Below are positions 37,136 through 46,717 of a stretch of 64,000 bases of DNA, in pieces (positions within the stretch are counted from its first letter, which is position 1; each line of letters starts with the position of its first letter). Both the position numbers and the translations under genes were made by a program. A model generated the notes under the pieces. It saw only the letters and a list, made by a program, of their open reading frames with translations. It did no database searches and was not told the origin of the DNA. Origin of the DNA: an uncultured Methylococcaceae bacterium (GTDB lineage Bacteria > Pseudomonadota > Gammaproteobacteria > Methylococcales > Methylomonadaceae); assembly GCA_903917345.1 (NCBI GenBank), contig CAIXAE010000010.1, positions 1-64,000 of the forward strand, given 5' to 3'.

Positions 37136-38146
37136 ATGTCATCGCAATCAAATCTAGACTCGAACATCCAGGCACCGATTGATTTCAATTTAATCAAGAA
37201 TTTAACCACTAGCGAAGCTAAAGCCGTTGACCAACTCATTATTGATGAATTGAGTTCGGATGTAATTCTTATCAATCAAATGGGGCATTACATCGTAGGT
37301 AATGGCGGCAAAAGATTGCGCCCTATGCTATTACTACTTGCAGCAAAAGCCCTCGGAAATGTCACAGACAACCACTTGATTTTAGCTGCTGTTATTGAGT
37401 TTATACACACTGCTACTTTACTGCATGATGATGTCGTTGATGAATCTGATTTACGACGCGGCAAGGAATCTGCGAATGTCGTTTGGGGCAATGCGGCTAC
37501 TGTCTTAGTAGGTGACTACCTTTATTCCAGCGCGTTTGAAATGATGGTTAGAACCGACAACATGCGCGTAATGGAAATCTTATCCAAAACAACGACGGCC
37601 ATTGCTGAAGGCGAGGTTTTACAACTCTTAAATTGTAACAACCCAGAAACCACTGAAAGCAAGTACCTAGAAGTTATTGCGAGAAAAACAGCCATTCTAT
37701 TCAGCGCCGCTACGCGCTTAAGTGCCGTTATTATTGGAGCAACACCTGAAGTAGAAGAAGGCTTAGCTCAATATGGCCAACACCTCGGCATCGCCTTTCA
37801 ATTAATAGATGACGTGCTTGACTACAAATCCAGCCCAGAAGATTTAGGTAAAAACCTAGGCGATGACCTCGCAGAAGGTAAACCCACCTTACCATTAATA
37901 TACGCTATCCAAAATGGTTCAGAGGAAGAAGCCAACGTTATTGTAGAAGCGATTCAAAATGGTAACCGTGATGCATTTAACGATGTCTACGCCATTGTGC
38001 AAAAAACTCAAGCCATTGCTTATACTGAGCAACGCGCTGATGAAGAAGCTGAAAAAGCGATCAACGCTTTAAATGTGTTGCCCGCATCAGAATACAAAGA
38101 AGCCCTGATCTTGCTGGCAAAATTCTCCGTACAACGCAACTACTAA
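37136..38146 (+). CDS. ispB: Octaprenyl diphosphate synthase
   Basis: Long-chain trans-prenyl transferase of 336 residues that makes the ubiquinone side chain. Both Asp-rich motifs are clear: LLHDDVVDESDLRRG (first) and LIDDVLDYKS (second). It is divergent from rplU, as in E. coli, which supports the IspB assignment over farnesyl or geranylgeranyl synthases. A TATAAT at 37054-37059 probably marks its promoter. Confidence 0.94.
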   Translation: MSSQSNLDSNIQAPIDFNLIKNLTTSEAKAVDQLIIDELSSDVILINQMGHYIVGNGGKRLRPMLLLLAAKALGNVTDNHLILAAVIEFIHTATLLHDDVVDESDLRRGKESANVVWGNAATVLVGDYLYSSAFEMMVRTDNMRVMEILSKTTTAIAEGEVLQLLNCNNPETTESKYLEVIARKTAILFSAATRLSAVIIGATPEVEEGLAQYGQHLGIAFQLIDDVLDYKSSPEDLGKNLGDDLAEGKPTLPLIYAIQNGSEEEANVIVEAIQNGNRDAFNDVYAIVQKTQAIAYTEQRADEEAEKAINALNVLPASEYKEALILLAKFSVQRNY

Positions 38147-38158
38147 TTAAAAAATTCT

Positions 38159-38545
38159 ATGACTACTTGGCGCTTATCAACCACTGAGAAAACATCAGCG
38201 ATTGAGATTGAAACTTGGACAAAAGACAATCTAATCCTCACCTTAGAAACCATTTGGGACAGCGGCTCCGCCTTAATTGAATCAAATGATAAACCCGTTA
38301 TTAATTTAACCAATGAAGACGGCATCGATGTTTACGTTGTTGAATACCCCTTAGAAATTGAAGAACTTTCTGAAGGCGAAACCCAACTGGTTTATCCAGA
38401 TGAAATATCGGTTGAAGAAGAAAACCGCTTAAATGATTTAATCGAAGCCGCGGATGACACCGATGTTTTAGAGTCAGAAGGCTGGGAACTTGAAGACCAT
38501 GAGCTTTATTTTCATGGCGCTTTAAAATTAGAAGCCGTCGACTAA
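38159..38545 (+). CDS. Acidic hypothetical protein
   Basis: 128 residues, strongly acidic in the second half (EIEELSEGE, SVEEENRLND, DVLESEGWELEDHEL), with no signal peptide or membrane helix. It follows ispB by 12 bp and is probably co-transcribed. I do not recognise the family; the Trp-Arg start and EGWELEDHELYFHG end would be useful search anchors. Confidence 0.65.
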   Translation: MTTWRLSTTEKTSAIEIETWTKDNLILTLETIWDSGSALIESNDKPVINLTNEDGIDVYVVEYPLEIEELSEGETQLVYPDEISVEEENRLNDLIEAADDTDVLESEGWELEDHELYFHGALKLEAVD

Positions 38546-38560
38546 GCCCCCACCCTTCAT

Positions 38561-39202
38561 TTAGGCCGTAACACTCATACTCGAGCTCTTCTGAGTGCTA
38601 CGGCGAATAATATCATCTAAAGGCACCTGATAATCAGGGATAAAAGTCTCCATGAAATAAGCCACTTCAGGTAATGGCGAGGCTTTTAGTTTATTCTCTA
38701 ACTCTTTAGCCGTCACCTTAAACTCATTATTCCCCACCTTTAATTCAGCCAAACATTTCAAATAGGCCGACAAGGTATCAGCCGCTTTTATGATTTGATG
38801 CTGACTCTCAGATTGCAAGTTGTCACACAGCAATGCCTGATAAGAAGCCTGCAAAGCTTCAGGCAATGACGCCACTAATTCCTGACAGGCAATCGCTTCT
38901 ATTTGCTGATACGCCTGAGTAATTGAACTAGAGAAATATTTTATCGGCGTAGGCAAATCACCCGTTAACACTTCACTAGCATCATGAAACAAAGCCGCTG
39001 TTGCGATAGCATTCGCATCAACTTGCCCTTGATAAAACTGATTTCTTATTAAAGCCAAGGCATGTGCAATCACCGCCACCTCCCAACTGTGTTCCATAAC
39101 ATTCTCTGGCTCAGCTGTGCGCATAATACCCCAACGCCTTATCCAACGTAGCCGAGATAAATACGCATAAAACTGACTTTGCTGATTTACAAACTTATTC
39201 AT
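38561..39202 (-). CDS. yfbR: 5'-deoxynucleotidase YfbR (HD domain)
   Basis: Removes phosphate from deoxyribonucleoside 5'-monophosphates. It has 213 residues. The HD-domain metal ligands are in MEHSWEVAVIAHAL (His) and LFHDASEVLTGDLPTPIKY (His-Asp and the dNMP specificity segment). The start at 39202 has GGAGTGGAAT just upstream. It is a single gene between two unrelated neighbours. Confidence 0.92.
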   Translation of the reverse strand: MNKFVNQQSQFYAYLSRLRWIRRWGIMRTAEPENVMEHSWEVAVIAHALALIRNQFYQGQVDANAIATAALFHDASEVLTGDLPTPIKYFSSSITQAYQQIEAIACQELVASLPEALQASYQALLCDNLQSESQHQIIKAADTLSAYLKCLAELKVGNNEFKVTAKELENKLKASPLPEVAYFMETFIPDYQVPLDDIIRRSTQKSSSMSVTA

Positions 39203-39395
39203 ATTCCACTCCAAATACAATTAATAATCTGGATATAGAATACGAGAACACCACGACAAACTGTGACGCTTATATACTTAATTTATACCGCTAAAATTCT
39301 TTCTGAAATAACTAAAATCACGACTATTGAGCATTACTTGGAGTAATATCAACAAAAAAATAAGCAATAAAAAGTGTGTAACAGATTTTAGACAT

Positions 39396-39426
39396 AAAAA
39401 AAGCCTAGATTTTACTCTAAGCCTTT
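39396..39426 (-). terminator. Terminator of tRNA-Lys
   Basis: On the minus strand, AAGGCTTAGA pairs with TCTAGGCTTT including two G-T wobbles, with loop GTAAAA and then a T-run. It begins 10 nt after the tRNA. Confidence 0.7.
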
Positions 39427-39434
39427 GATAATAT

Positions 39435-39510
39435 TGGTGGGACGTCCGAGGCTCGAACTCGGGACCCAAAGATTAAGAGTCTTCTGCTCTACCAACTGAG
39501 CTAACATCCC
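39435..39510 (-). tRNA. tRNA-Lys (CTT)
   Basis: The minus strand gives a 76-nt cloverleaf: acceptor GGGATGT/ACGTCCC, D-arm GCTCAGTTGGTAGAGC, anticodon stem GAAGA/TCTTT with loop CTCTTAA (anticodon CTT), T-arm CCGAGTTCGAGCCTCGG, discriminator A and encoded CCA. CTT reads AAG and, unlike TTT, does not need MnmA thiolation. Confidence 0.95.
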
Positions 39511-39537
39511 AATATGGGTAAATTATACCCCATTTTG

Positions 39538-40104
39538 TTACTCAAATTCATGTAATACTTCAGGTAAAAAGAACTCACTAACTAACATGTGTTTATTTGC
39601 GATGCCATATACAGTCCGCCTTCCCCAGATACGACCGTTTATCGATACTTGATCTAAAAGATCCGATTTCCACGTCGGTAACTGAATCATTGTTACACCC
39701 ATTGCGATGCGCTCTAATTTTGGATAAGAAAAAATAATCTCCCCCAAGGGACGACTGCCTAATTTAGATAAATTACTTTTAGCCGTTTTAACAGTATCTC
39801 TAGGGATAACGGTTCTAGCTAATATTAAAGGCTTACCCTTGATGTGCAACAACACTTCTCGCGTTAATACATATTGATGACTTGGAATATTAAGTAATCG
39901 GCGTTCAGTTAAATAAGGAGTTTTCCAACACTGCAGCAACACTTTCACGCCAACACCTGAGCCATAATAATTACGCAATCGCTGGGTTAAAGAGCCCGAC
40001 TCATAAGTCCAAGACTGCACTGGCTCTGGTAATTGATGTCTTAGCCCTTGCCGACTCTCTAACCATTTAGGCTCTTCATTAAATAAAACACTTTTTGTCG
40101 TCAA
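39538..40104 (-). CDS. ubiC: Chorismate lyase
   Basis: Makes 4-hydroxybenzoate, the first committed ubiquinone precursor. It has 188 residues. The family features GSLTQRLRNYYG, LLNIPSHQYVLTREVLLHIKG, ILARTVIPRDT and GRRTVYGIANKHMLVSEFFLP include the active-site Arg and C-terminal Glu. It lies downstream of recG. UbiC and IspB here supply the two halves of ubiquinone. Confidence 0.93.
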   Translation of the reverse strand: MTTKSVLFNEEPKWLESRQGLRHQLPEPVQSWTYESGSLTQRLRNYYGSGVGVKVLLQCWKTPYLTERRLLNIPSHQYVLTREVLLHIKGKPLILARTVIPRDTVKTAKSNLSKLGSRPLGEIIFSYPKLERIAMGVTMIQLPTWKSDLLDQVSINGRIWGRRTVYGIANKHMLVSEFFLPEVLHEFE

Positions 40105-40110
40105 GCTAAT

Positions 40111-42213
40111 CTAAACCTCTGCATAATCCGTTGATGCTCCTAGCCATCGATCACACAAAGGCTGTATGACTTGCGGCGAGTTTGTAAAAATGTCTTCTGC
40201 GATTTCATGAACAGTATCTAACAAATCTGCATCTCTCGCTAAATCGGCTATTCTAAAACTGATGGCGCCCGTTTGCCGAGTACCCATCACCTCTCCTGGC
40301 CCACGCAGTTCTAAATCTTTTTCTGCAATGACAAAGCCATCATTACTATCACGTAAAATGCCTAAGCGTTGCCTAGCCACATCAGACAAAGGCGTTTGAT
40401 ACATTAACAAGCAATAACTATCACCGTCACCTCGTCCCACCCGACCACGTAACTGATGCAATTGTGATAATCCCAAGCGCTCTGGATTCTCTATCACCAT
40501 TAAGCCAGCATTAGGCACATCAACGCCCACCTCTATCACTGTAGTAGCGACCAACAAATCTACTTGATGATTTTTAAACGCCTGCATCACTAACTCTTTA
40601 TCTGCGCTCTTCATACGACCATGAATTAAAGCAACGCGTATTTTAGGCAAGGCCAAGGTTAATAACTCGGCTGTTTTCTCAGCGGCTTCACATTCTAATA
40701 CTTCAGATTCTTCAATCAAAGCGCACACCCAATACACCTGCCGACCTTTTTCTACCCAGCTATTAATCCTATCAATTACATCAACACGACGCTCTGCAGG
40801 AATAACACTCGTGATAATAGGCTTTCTACCGGGTGGCAACTCATCAATAATGGACACATCCAAATCAGAGTATTGCAACATGGCTAAAGTTCTTGGTATC
40901 GGGGTCGCGGTCATCACTAATTGATGCGGTCGCATATTACCTTGTTGACCTTTATCTCGCAGAGCCATACGTTGATTGACACCAAACCGATGTTGCTCAT
41001 CAATAATAATTAGACCTAAACGTTTAAAGTTAACACTTTCTTGAAATAACGCATGCGTACCTATAATAATACCTACCGAACCATCCGCTAAGCCTTGTAA
41101 AATTTCTTTGCGCGCATTCCCTTTAACTTGCCCCGTCAAAAATACGACTTGCGTATTAAACCCAGCGAACCAGACACTAAAGTTACGCATATGTTGTTCA
41201 GCCAGCAACTCTGTCGGCGCCATTACAGCTACTTGGTAACCCGCAGATAAGGCTAATAAGGCCGCATAAGCTGACACGACCGTTTTACCTGACCCCACAT
41301 CCCCTTGGACTAAACGCATCATGGGTTGTAGGGAAGTACAATCAACCTCAATTTCTTTGATCACTCGCTGTTGCGCACCCGTTAAACTAAACGGCAATGT
41401 CTTTAAAAACTGTTCAATAACAATCGGTTGATTAGCACCATTAAAACACGGCGCCTGCCACTGCTTAGCCTTGTTTCTACTCGTACGTAAACTTAAATGA
41501 TGAGCTAACAACTCTTCAAATGCTAAGCGTTTAAGTGCAGGCACATTACCATTCTGCAAAGCCTCAACAGAGATCATTTCATCAGGTGCATGCAATGTAT
41601 TAATAGCGGCAGCAAGCGTCGGATAAGCATGCTGTTTTAATACTTTTTCTGGCACCCAATCCATTAATAGCTCAGTATTTTTATTACATAGATTGATGGC
41701 CTGCTTAACAATTTTTCTTAATGCTGTCTGGCCGATACCTTCTGTTAAAGGATAGACAGGCGTTAAACGCGACTCAGTGATATCAACATCACGATGCGTA
41801 ATGATACGATAATCCGGATGCAGAATCTCTAGCCCATTAAAGCCCTGCCGTACCTCACCGAAACACCCAATTAAAGTGCCGGGCTTAAGTTGATTATGTT
41901 GATGTGCATTAAAATGGAAAAATCGTAAAGTAATACTGCTAGTATCATCAGCCATTCGACAGACTAAACTTTTACGACCTCGAGGCAACACATCCACAAA
42001 CTCAACCCAACCACTAATAAGTACCATCATACCTGGCATTAAAGACGCGATGGGATATATACGAGTTCTATCTTCATAGCGATGGGGTAGGTGAAAAATT
42101 AGATCACCAATTACACGAATGCCGAGTTTCTCAAGGCGATTTAAAGTCTGAGCCCCCACACCTGATAACACCCCAACTGATTGACTCAGCTCATTCACGT
42201 TGTCATGACTCAA
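40111..42213 (-). CDS. recG: ATP-dependent DNA helicase RecG
   Basis: Remodels stalled replication forks and Holliday junctions. The 700 residues contain a wedge OB domain (about 55-160) and a superfamily 2 motor with Walker A GDVGSGKTVVS, MAPTELLAEQH, IIDEQHRFGV, MTATPIPRTLA and the C-terminal GRVGRG motif. It lies between ridA and ubiC in a minus-strand run. Confidence 0.97.
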   Translation of the reverse strand: MSHDNVNELSQSVGVLSGVGAQTLNRLEKLGIRVIGDLIFHLPHRYEDRTRIYPIASLMPGMMVLISGWVEFVDVLPRGRKSLVCRMADDTSSITLRFFHFNAHQHNQLKPGTLIGCFGEVRQGFNGLEILHPDYRIITHRDVDITESRLTPVYPLTEGIGQTALRKIVKQAINLCNKNTELLMDWVPEKVLKQHAYPTLAAAINTLHAPDEMISVEALQNGNVPALKRLAFEELLAHHLSLRTSRNKAKQWQAPCFNGANQPIVIEQFLKTLPFSLTGAQQRVIKEIEVDCTSLQPMMRLVQGDVGSGKTVVSAYAALLALSAGYQVAVMAPTELLAEQHMRNFSVWFAGFNTQVVFLTGQVKGNARKEILQGLADGSVGIIIGTHALFQESVNFKRLGLIIIDEQHRFGVNQRMALRDKGQQGNMRPHQLVMTATPIPRTLAMLQYSDLDVSIIDELPPGRKPIITSVIPAERRVDVIDRINSWVEKGRQVYWVCALIEESEVLECEAAEKTAELLTLALPKIRVALIHGRMKSADKELVMQAFKNHQVDLLVATTVIEVGVDVPNAGLMVIENPERLGLSQLHQLRGRVGRGDGDSYCLLMYQTPLSDVARQRLGILRDSNDGFVIAEKDLELRGPGEVMGTRQTGAISFRIADLARDADLLDTVHEIAEDIFTNSPQVIQPLCDRWLGASTDYAEV

Positions 42214-42231
42214 AGGACGTATAACAATTGA

Positions 42232-42633
42232 TTAACAGGCCGGATATTCCTGAACGGGTAATTGCATAATGCCATCCATTTCAACACCGACATTTTTAGG
42301 TAAGGCTGCCACGCCAATAGCCGCCCTAGCAGGATAAGGTTCTTGAAAATATTTTCCCATAATCTCATTAACCAAAGGAAAGTTTGATAAATCCGTTAGA
42401 AACACATTTAGTTTAACAATATCAGATAAATCACCACCCGCCGCTTGAGTCACCGCTTTCAAGTTATCAAACACTTGAATAATTTGTGCTGAAATATCCC
42501 CCTCAACAACCGCCATCGTTTCCGGCACCAAGGGAATCTGTCCCGAAAGATAAACCGTTCTATCTACTTTAACCGCTTGAGAATAAGTACCGATGGCTTT
42601 AGGCGCATCATTTGTGTGAATAATCTCTTTCAT
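42232..42633 (-). CDS. ridA: RidA family reactive intermediate deaminase
   Basis: 133 residues. It hydrolyses 2-aminoacrylate and related enamines. The conserved Arg and Glu lie in [21 protein letters not shown], with AIGTYSQAV and [12 protein letters not shown] at the front. It is placed upstream of recG with an 18-bp gap, so probably co-transcribed. Confidence 0.92.
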   Translation of the reverse strand: MKEIIHTNDAPKAIGTYSQAVKVDRTVYLSGQIPLVPETMAVVEGDISAQIIQVFDNLKAVTQAAGGDLSDIVKLNVFLTDLSNFPLVNEIMGKYFQEPYPARAAIGVAALPKNVGVEMDGIMQLPVQEYPAC

Positions 42634-42728
42634 AGCTAATTCCTATTGAGTCGTGTGTTCGCAGTTAGGTTAGTAAATAACAATAAGACCTCATTATAAT
42701 TTAATTTTATACGTTAAAATCATCACCT

Positions 42729-43613
42729 ATGCGTATTCTATTAACTTACATCAGCGTTGTTCTTTTATGGTCAACCACTCCACTGGCCATCAAATGGAGT
42801 GGAGAGGGCCCGGGGTTTCTTTTTGGCGTCACCTCTAGAATGACCATTGGCACAATCTGTTTGCTCTTATTTGTTGGAGTCATGCGAAAGCCTATTCCAC
42901 TGCATCGCAAAGCAATACTCACTTATTGCGCTGTTGCACTACAAATCTATGGCGCAATGATAGCGGTCTATTGGGCCGCACAATTCATGCCTTCGGGCTG
43001 GATTTCTGTTGTATCAGGCTTAGTCCCTTTAATGACGGCTTTACTATCCGCTATATTCCTGGGAGAACGCAGCCTGACCTTTGGTAAACTTTTATCTTAT
43101 GGGATGGGCATCGGCGGCTTAATCATTATCTTTGGCTCAGCATTACAAATCAGCCTTAATGCCGCTTTAGGTATTGGCGCCTTATTAATCTCTACATTTA
43201 TACAAGCCACCAGTTCTGTTTGGATAAAACGAATATCCGCCCAACTTCCCGCTTTAACTCAAGTTAGCGGCGGCCTTCTCATTGCCTTACCTCTTTACCT
43301 GATAACTTGGTTAATAATAGATAAGGGGCAGTTACCTTCTTCACTCTCAGTAATTAATATCGCCTCTATTCTTTACCTAGGTGTCATAGCAACGACATTA
43401 GGCTTTATCTTCTACTATTACTTGCTGACACATTTAACAGCGACCCGAGTCTCATTAATTAACTTAATTTCACCTATACTTGCCTTACTTTTGGGCTATG
43501 TAGTCAATCACGAACATATTACATTACACGTTTTATCTGGCACTTTACTGATACTTTCTGCATTATTTTTACACGAGTTTTTTGAACGTTTACCAGCATT
43601 TAAAGCAAAATAA
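42729..43613 (+). CDS. EamA/DMT family transporter
   Basis: 294 residues with ten membrane helices in two EamA repeats: TTPLAIKWSGEGPGFLFGVTSR opens the first, and TSSVWIKRISAQLPALTQV opens the second. The substrate is unknown; family members export amino acids and metabolites. It is a single-gene unit divergent from ridA. Confidence 0.85.
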   Translation: MRILLTYISVVLLWSTTPLAIKWSGEGPGFLFGVTSRMTIGTICLLLFVGVMRKPIPLHRKAILTYCAVALQIYGAMIAVYWAAQFMPSGWISVVSGLVPLMTALLSAIFLGERSLTFGKLLSYGMGIGGLIIIFGSALQISLNAALGIGALLISTFIQATSSVWIKRISAQLPALTQVSGGLLIALPLYLITWLIIDKGQLPSSLSVINIASILYLGVIATTLGFIFYYYLLTHLTATRVSLINLISPILALLLGYVVNHEHITLHVLSGTLLILSALFLHEFFERLPAFKAK

Positions 43614-43688
43614 AAGCAATCACACTTAATTTAAAAGCATAGAAGAAGCGTTAGATAAAAAATATTCGAAATTTATTGAAAATCTTCT

Positions 43689-43718
43689 TTGCTCAACTTG
43701 CATTTTTAGTGCTACTAT
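43689..43718 (+). promoter_or_regulatory. Putative promoter of the cold-shock gene
   Basis: TTGCTC (43689-43694), an 18-bp spacer and TACTAT (43713-43718). It predicts a leader of about 85-90 nt before the ATG at 43813. Long structured leaders are typical of cold-shock mRNAs. Confidence 0.45.
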
Positions 43719-43812
43719 TAAGGCGCAGTTAAGTTAAGGCGGCTTCTTTATGGGGGCTGGTATTTGTAAAGCCAACATAAATTGGCGTTTTTTCTAAAGT
43801 TAAGAGTTTATT

Positions 43813-44022
43813 ATGTCTGATCAAGTTGTAGGTACCGTTAAGTGGTTCAATGATGAAAAAGGGTTTGGTTTTATTGAACAAGAAGGTGGCAAAGATGTAT
43901 TTGTGCACCACAGTGCAATTATCGGATCTGGACGCAAAACATTGCGTGAAGGCCAAAAAGTAACAATGGAAGTAACTCAAGGTCAAAAAGGCCCGCAAGC
44001 TGAGAATGTAACCCCTGCGTAA
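43813..44022 (+). CDS. Cold-shock domain protein (CspA family)
   Basis: 69-residue single-stranded nucleic acid binding protein with RNP1 KGFGFIEQ and RNP2 VFVHHSAI, starting [17 protein letters not shown]. It acts as an RNA chaperone. The paralogue (cspA, C, D or E) cannot be told from sequence alone. A long inverted repeat (44036-44068, GTTTCCTAA with TTAGGAAAC) follows the stop but has no T-run. Confidence 0.93.
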   Translation: MSDQVVGTVKWFNDEKGFGFIEQEGGKDVFVHHSAIIGSGRKTLREGQKVTMEVTQGQKGPQAENVTPA

Positions 44023-44135
44023 TAGTCTCAAATTCGTTTCCTAAGAACCCACTAGGTTTTTAGGAAACAACCTTGTTAAAATCCAAAAATAAGAAATTCT
44101 TTACTGGCTTAATGCCTAGTATGGTATTCCTGTAA

Positions 44136-45278
44136 CTATCGTTTGGCTTTTAAAATAACAAACTTTTTATTCTCAGCAACTAACTGATAGTTACCAAAAG
44201 TACGTTTCAGCGTTAACTGATAATTAAGATGTCGGTTGCCGACTATCCAAAGCTCCCCACTCTTTCTCAATACATCCTTTGCCGCTTTAATCATACTATT
44301 AGCAATTTGATCGCCAATAGCATTTTGCTGATGAAAGGGTGGATTACACAAAATAATATCGGCAGAATTAAGATCAAATTCTTGGAGCCCATCCCCCACT
44401 TTAAAAGTAGCTGAGCGCTGCAAACCTAAAGCGCGCTCAAAATTATCTTTAGCTGAAGCAACTGCCATAAAAGACTCATCAACAAAATGCACAATGGCCT
44501 CTGAATTTCTTTCAGCTGCAATAAGACCTAACAAACCATTACCACAACCTAAATCTACAATATCCAATGCGCCATGGGTAATCGGAATATGTTGCAGAAA
44601 AAATCGCGTACCAATATCCAAACCATCTCTAGAAAAGACGTTCGCATGATTACTAATGATATGCTCAGAATCTTCTAATGGGTAACAAACTGGATAAGGG
44701 CTTACGGGCGCTTGTATCTCAGGATTTGGGGTGGCAAAAATCAGTCGCGCTTTCTTTTTAGCTAAAGAAGTCGTCGTTGCACCTATTAAACGCTCTACTA
44801 ACTTCCAAATCGTTGGTGTCATCGTTTTAACCATGCCAGCCACAATAACTTGAGTTGAAGACTTAAGATACGGATGAATACGAATCAACTGATCTTCTAA
44901 CAAGCCCATCGTTTTAGGGGCTTTAATCAGCACCCAATCATATTTACCCTCTAAAGGCTCAAGACTATGCGTCAAATTAACATGATCGAGAGGGATATTA
45001 TTAGCTAATAAATTAAGCCGAGTCGCTTGCTGAGAAAGATATGAATCTGAGAACGCTTGTGGCTGATAACTATTTAACCCTACCGCTAACGCACCAAAAC
45101 CATCATTTATAATAAGAAGTCGCGCATTGATGTCAATAATTTGCTCTGCCATATAGCTTAGCAGGTATTCATCTGCCGCATCCCAAGCACGAAGTAACTC
45201 TAAAGACCGCTTAGGCAATCGTTCTAAAACAAACTCCCCTTGGGTTACTTTTAAAACTGTATCCGTATCTGTTGCCAT
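44136..45278 (-). CDS. rlmG: 23S rRNA (guanine-1835-N2) methyltransferase RlmG
   Basis: 380 residues, two-domain RsmC/RlmG architecture. A degenerate N-terminal methyltransferase domain (RAWDAADEYLL, VLIKAPKTMGLLE) is followed by an active C-terminal domain with DLGCGNGLLGL, HFVDESFMAVASA and the NPPFHQ catalytic motif. Length and the NHANVFSRDGLDIGTRFFLQH segment match RlmG rather than RsmC. It lies 23 bp downstream of efpL. Confidence 0.9.
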   Translation of the reverse strand: MATDTDTVLKVTQGEFVLERLPKRSLELLRAWDAADEYLLSYMAEQIIDINARLLIINDGFGALAVGLNSYQPQAFSDSYLSQQATRLNLLANNIPLDHVNLTHSLEPLEGKYDWVLIKAPKTMGLLEDQLIRIHPYLKSSTQVIVAGMVKTMTPTIWKLVERLIGATTTSLAKKKARLIFATPNPEIQAPVSPYPVCYPLEDSEHIISNHANVFSRDGLDIGTRFFLQHIPITHGALDIVDLGCGNGLLGLIAAERNSEAIVHFVDESFMAVASAKDNFERALGLQRSATFKVGDGLQEFDLNSADIILCNPPFHQQNAIGDQIANSMIKAAKDVLRKSGELWIVGNRHLNYQLTLKRTFGNYQLVAENKKFVILKAKR

Positions 45279-45301
45279 ACTACCCGTTATTTATAAGTGG
45301 C

Positions 45302-45868
45302 TCAGGCACGCGCCATAAACTTACCATTTTCGGTATTCACTTTAATCAACTCATCCGTTTCTAAATACTCAGGGACCTGCACTTCCAATCCAGTAGGCAA
45401 CCGCGCTGTTTTAGTTCGACCCGATGCCGTTGCTCCTTTAATAGCGGGAGGTGTTTCTATAATGGGCAACACTACTGAACTAGGTAACTCAATACCAAAA
45501 ATCTCATCATCAATCAATAAAGCAATAATACCTTCTAAGCCTTCTGTTAAATAATAGACTTGATCATCCAAATCATCACGACTCAAACTATATTGTGAAT
45601 AATCTTCACTGTTCATAAATATATAGTTTTCTCCATCTACATAAGAAAACTGCACCTTAGCTCTCACCAAATCCGTCTCTTTTAAAAAGTCATCACCTTT
45701 CAACGACTCGTCCAATTTTTGACCCGTCTTTAAATTAGTAAACCTGATCTTGTATAACGTTGAAGCACCTCGAGAAGAAGGGCTTTTAGCGTCAAACTGC
45801 TTCACCATATGTGGCACACCATTAATCTCAACTACCATCCCGCGCTTTAACTCACTTGCCTTTGCCAC
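45302..45868 (-). CDS. efpL: Elongation factor P-like protein EfpL (YeiP)
   Basis: 188 residues with the three-domain EF-P fold. The tip loop SPSSRGASTLYKIRF has the Arg of the YeiP/EfpL group in place of the modified Lys of EF-P, so no EpmA-type modification is expected. It relieves ribosome stalling at proline-rich and related motifs. The start chosen is GTG at 45868, with TTGGAG six bases upstream; the frame is open from a TTG at 45880. Confidence 0.92.
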   Translation of the reverse strand: MAKASELKRGMVVEINGVPHMVKQFDAKSPSSRGASTLYKIRFTNLKTGQKLDESLKGDDFLKETDLVRAKVQFSYVDGENYIFMNSEDYSQYSLSRDDLDDQVYYLTEGLEGIIALLIDDEIFGIELPSSVVLPIIETPPAIKGATASGRTKTARLPTGLEVQVPEYLETDELIKVNTENGKFMARA

Positions 45869-45998
45869 ACAATTCTCCAAAATCTTCTATTAAGTTGTAT
45901 CGAGTATTTAACGATAGTAAATCTACCATCAAATCATCCAAGTATTATAACTGAGAACACTCACAAAGACGGATGAGGCCCCTGTTTTACAGCTTTAG

Positions 45999-46030
45999 AA
46001 AAAAAACACCTTCACCGGGTGTTTTTTTCT
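45999..46030 (+). terminator. Orphan terminator between divergent genes
   Basis: A 10-bp A/T-closed stem (AAAAAACACC region with GGTGTTTTTT, loop TTCACCG) is followed by a T-run. It lies upstream of both efpL (minus) and the lipoprotein gene (plus), so it does not follow any annotated gene on the + strand. Confidence 0.75.
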
Positions 46031-46096
46031 TAATAAATGATAAATTAAGACATATAATTATCTTAACAGCCCCAATCAACCTTTAACGTGACAACC

Positions 46097-46717
46097 ATGG
46101 ACATCCACTTAAAATTTGCACTCACTATTTTATTCATTGGCTTGGCTGGATGTTCAACTCTAGAGGTTAAAGAAGCTCAGTCTATTACCGACCCCATCAC
46201 AGAAACGATAACGAGCCCAGAAACCTCAAAACCGCCTGTACAAATGTCGGGGGTAAATCCACCCATGAGCATTATCAAAGGTAAAAAGAAATTAAACTTA
46301 ATGCGGATTTTAGATGGTGGGATTTGTAAAAATGACTATCAAGGCGCGAAAGGAACATTTCTACTCTACGCAGACAGTAACGATATAGAACGTATCAAGA
46401 AACAAAAAGGGGCTGCAATTTTCAAAACCTTTGAAACTAAAATTCAAGAAATATCAGGGGCCATTTTACAAACAGCTATTGAGAACACTAATCTTGGCGA
46501 AGACCCCTTTTCCTTAGGAGCAGACGACGCTCAACAAAAACTAGCTTCTCAACTCATGGTTAACTTCAATGATGCCGCAGCAGCCCCTGTAATTAAGTTT
46601 CAAAAAGAAACCACACTCACGATTGATATTACGGCATTTCAACCATCATTAGTCTTCTTTCAAAAAGGCTGTGACGAATCAAAACTTGATGGTGACAGTA
46701 AAGATATCGCAGGTTAA
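46097..46717 (+). CDS. Hypothetical lipoprotein
   Basis: About 206 residues with a lipoprotein signal peptide whose lipobox is GLAGC, modified Cys near residue 18. The ATG at 46097 is preferred to the GTG at 46088. The mature part has a Thr/Pro-rich linker and then a domain with LMRILDGGICKNDYQGAKG and a Cys near the end (KGCDESK), which could pair in the periplasm. The family is unrecognised. Its stop overlaps that of the convergent universal stress gene. Confidence 0.7.
   Translation: MDIHLKFALTILFIGLAGCSTLEVKEAQSITDPITETITSPETSKPPVQMSGVNPPMSIIKGKKKLNLMRILDGGICKNDYQGAKGTFLLYADSNDIERIKKQKGAAIFKTFETKIQEISGAILQTAIENTNLGEDPFSLGADDAQQKLASQLMVNFNDAAAAPVIKFQKETTLTIDITAFQPSLVFFQKGCDESKLDGDSKDIAG

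Noticed and set aside
43729-44031. 100-codon minus-strand frame opposite the cold-shock gene
   Set aside because: It is antisense to a highly conserved small protein; no independent support.
44036-44068. Rho-independent terminator after the cold-shock gene
   Set aside because: The inverted repeat is clear but has a long loop and no T-run, so termination is not supported.
45297-45554. 85-codon + strand frame opposite efpL
   Set aside because: It is the antisense of the conserved C-terminal domain of EfpL.
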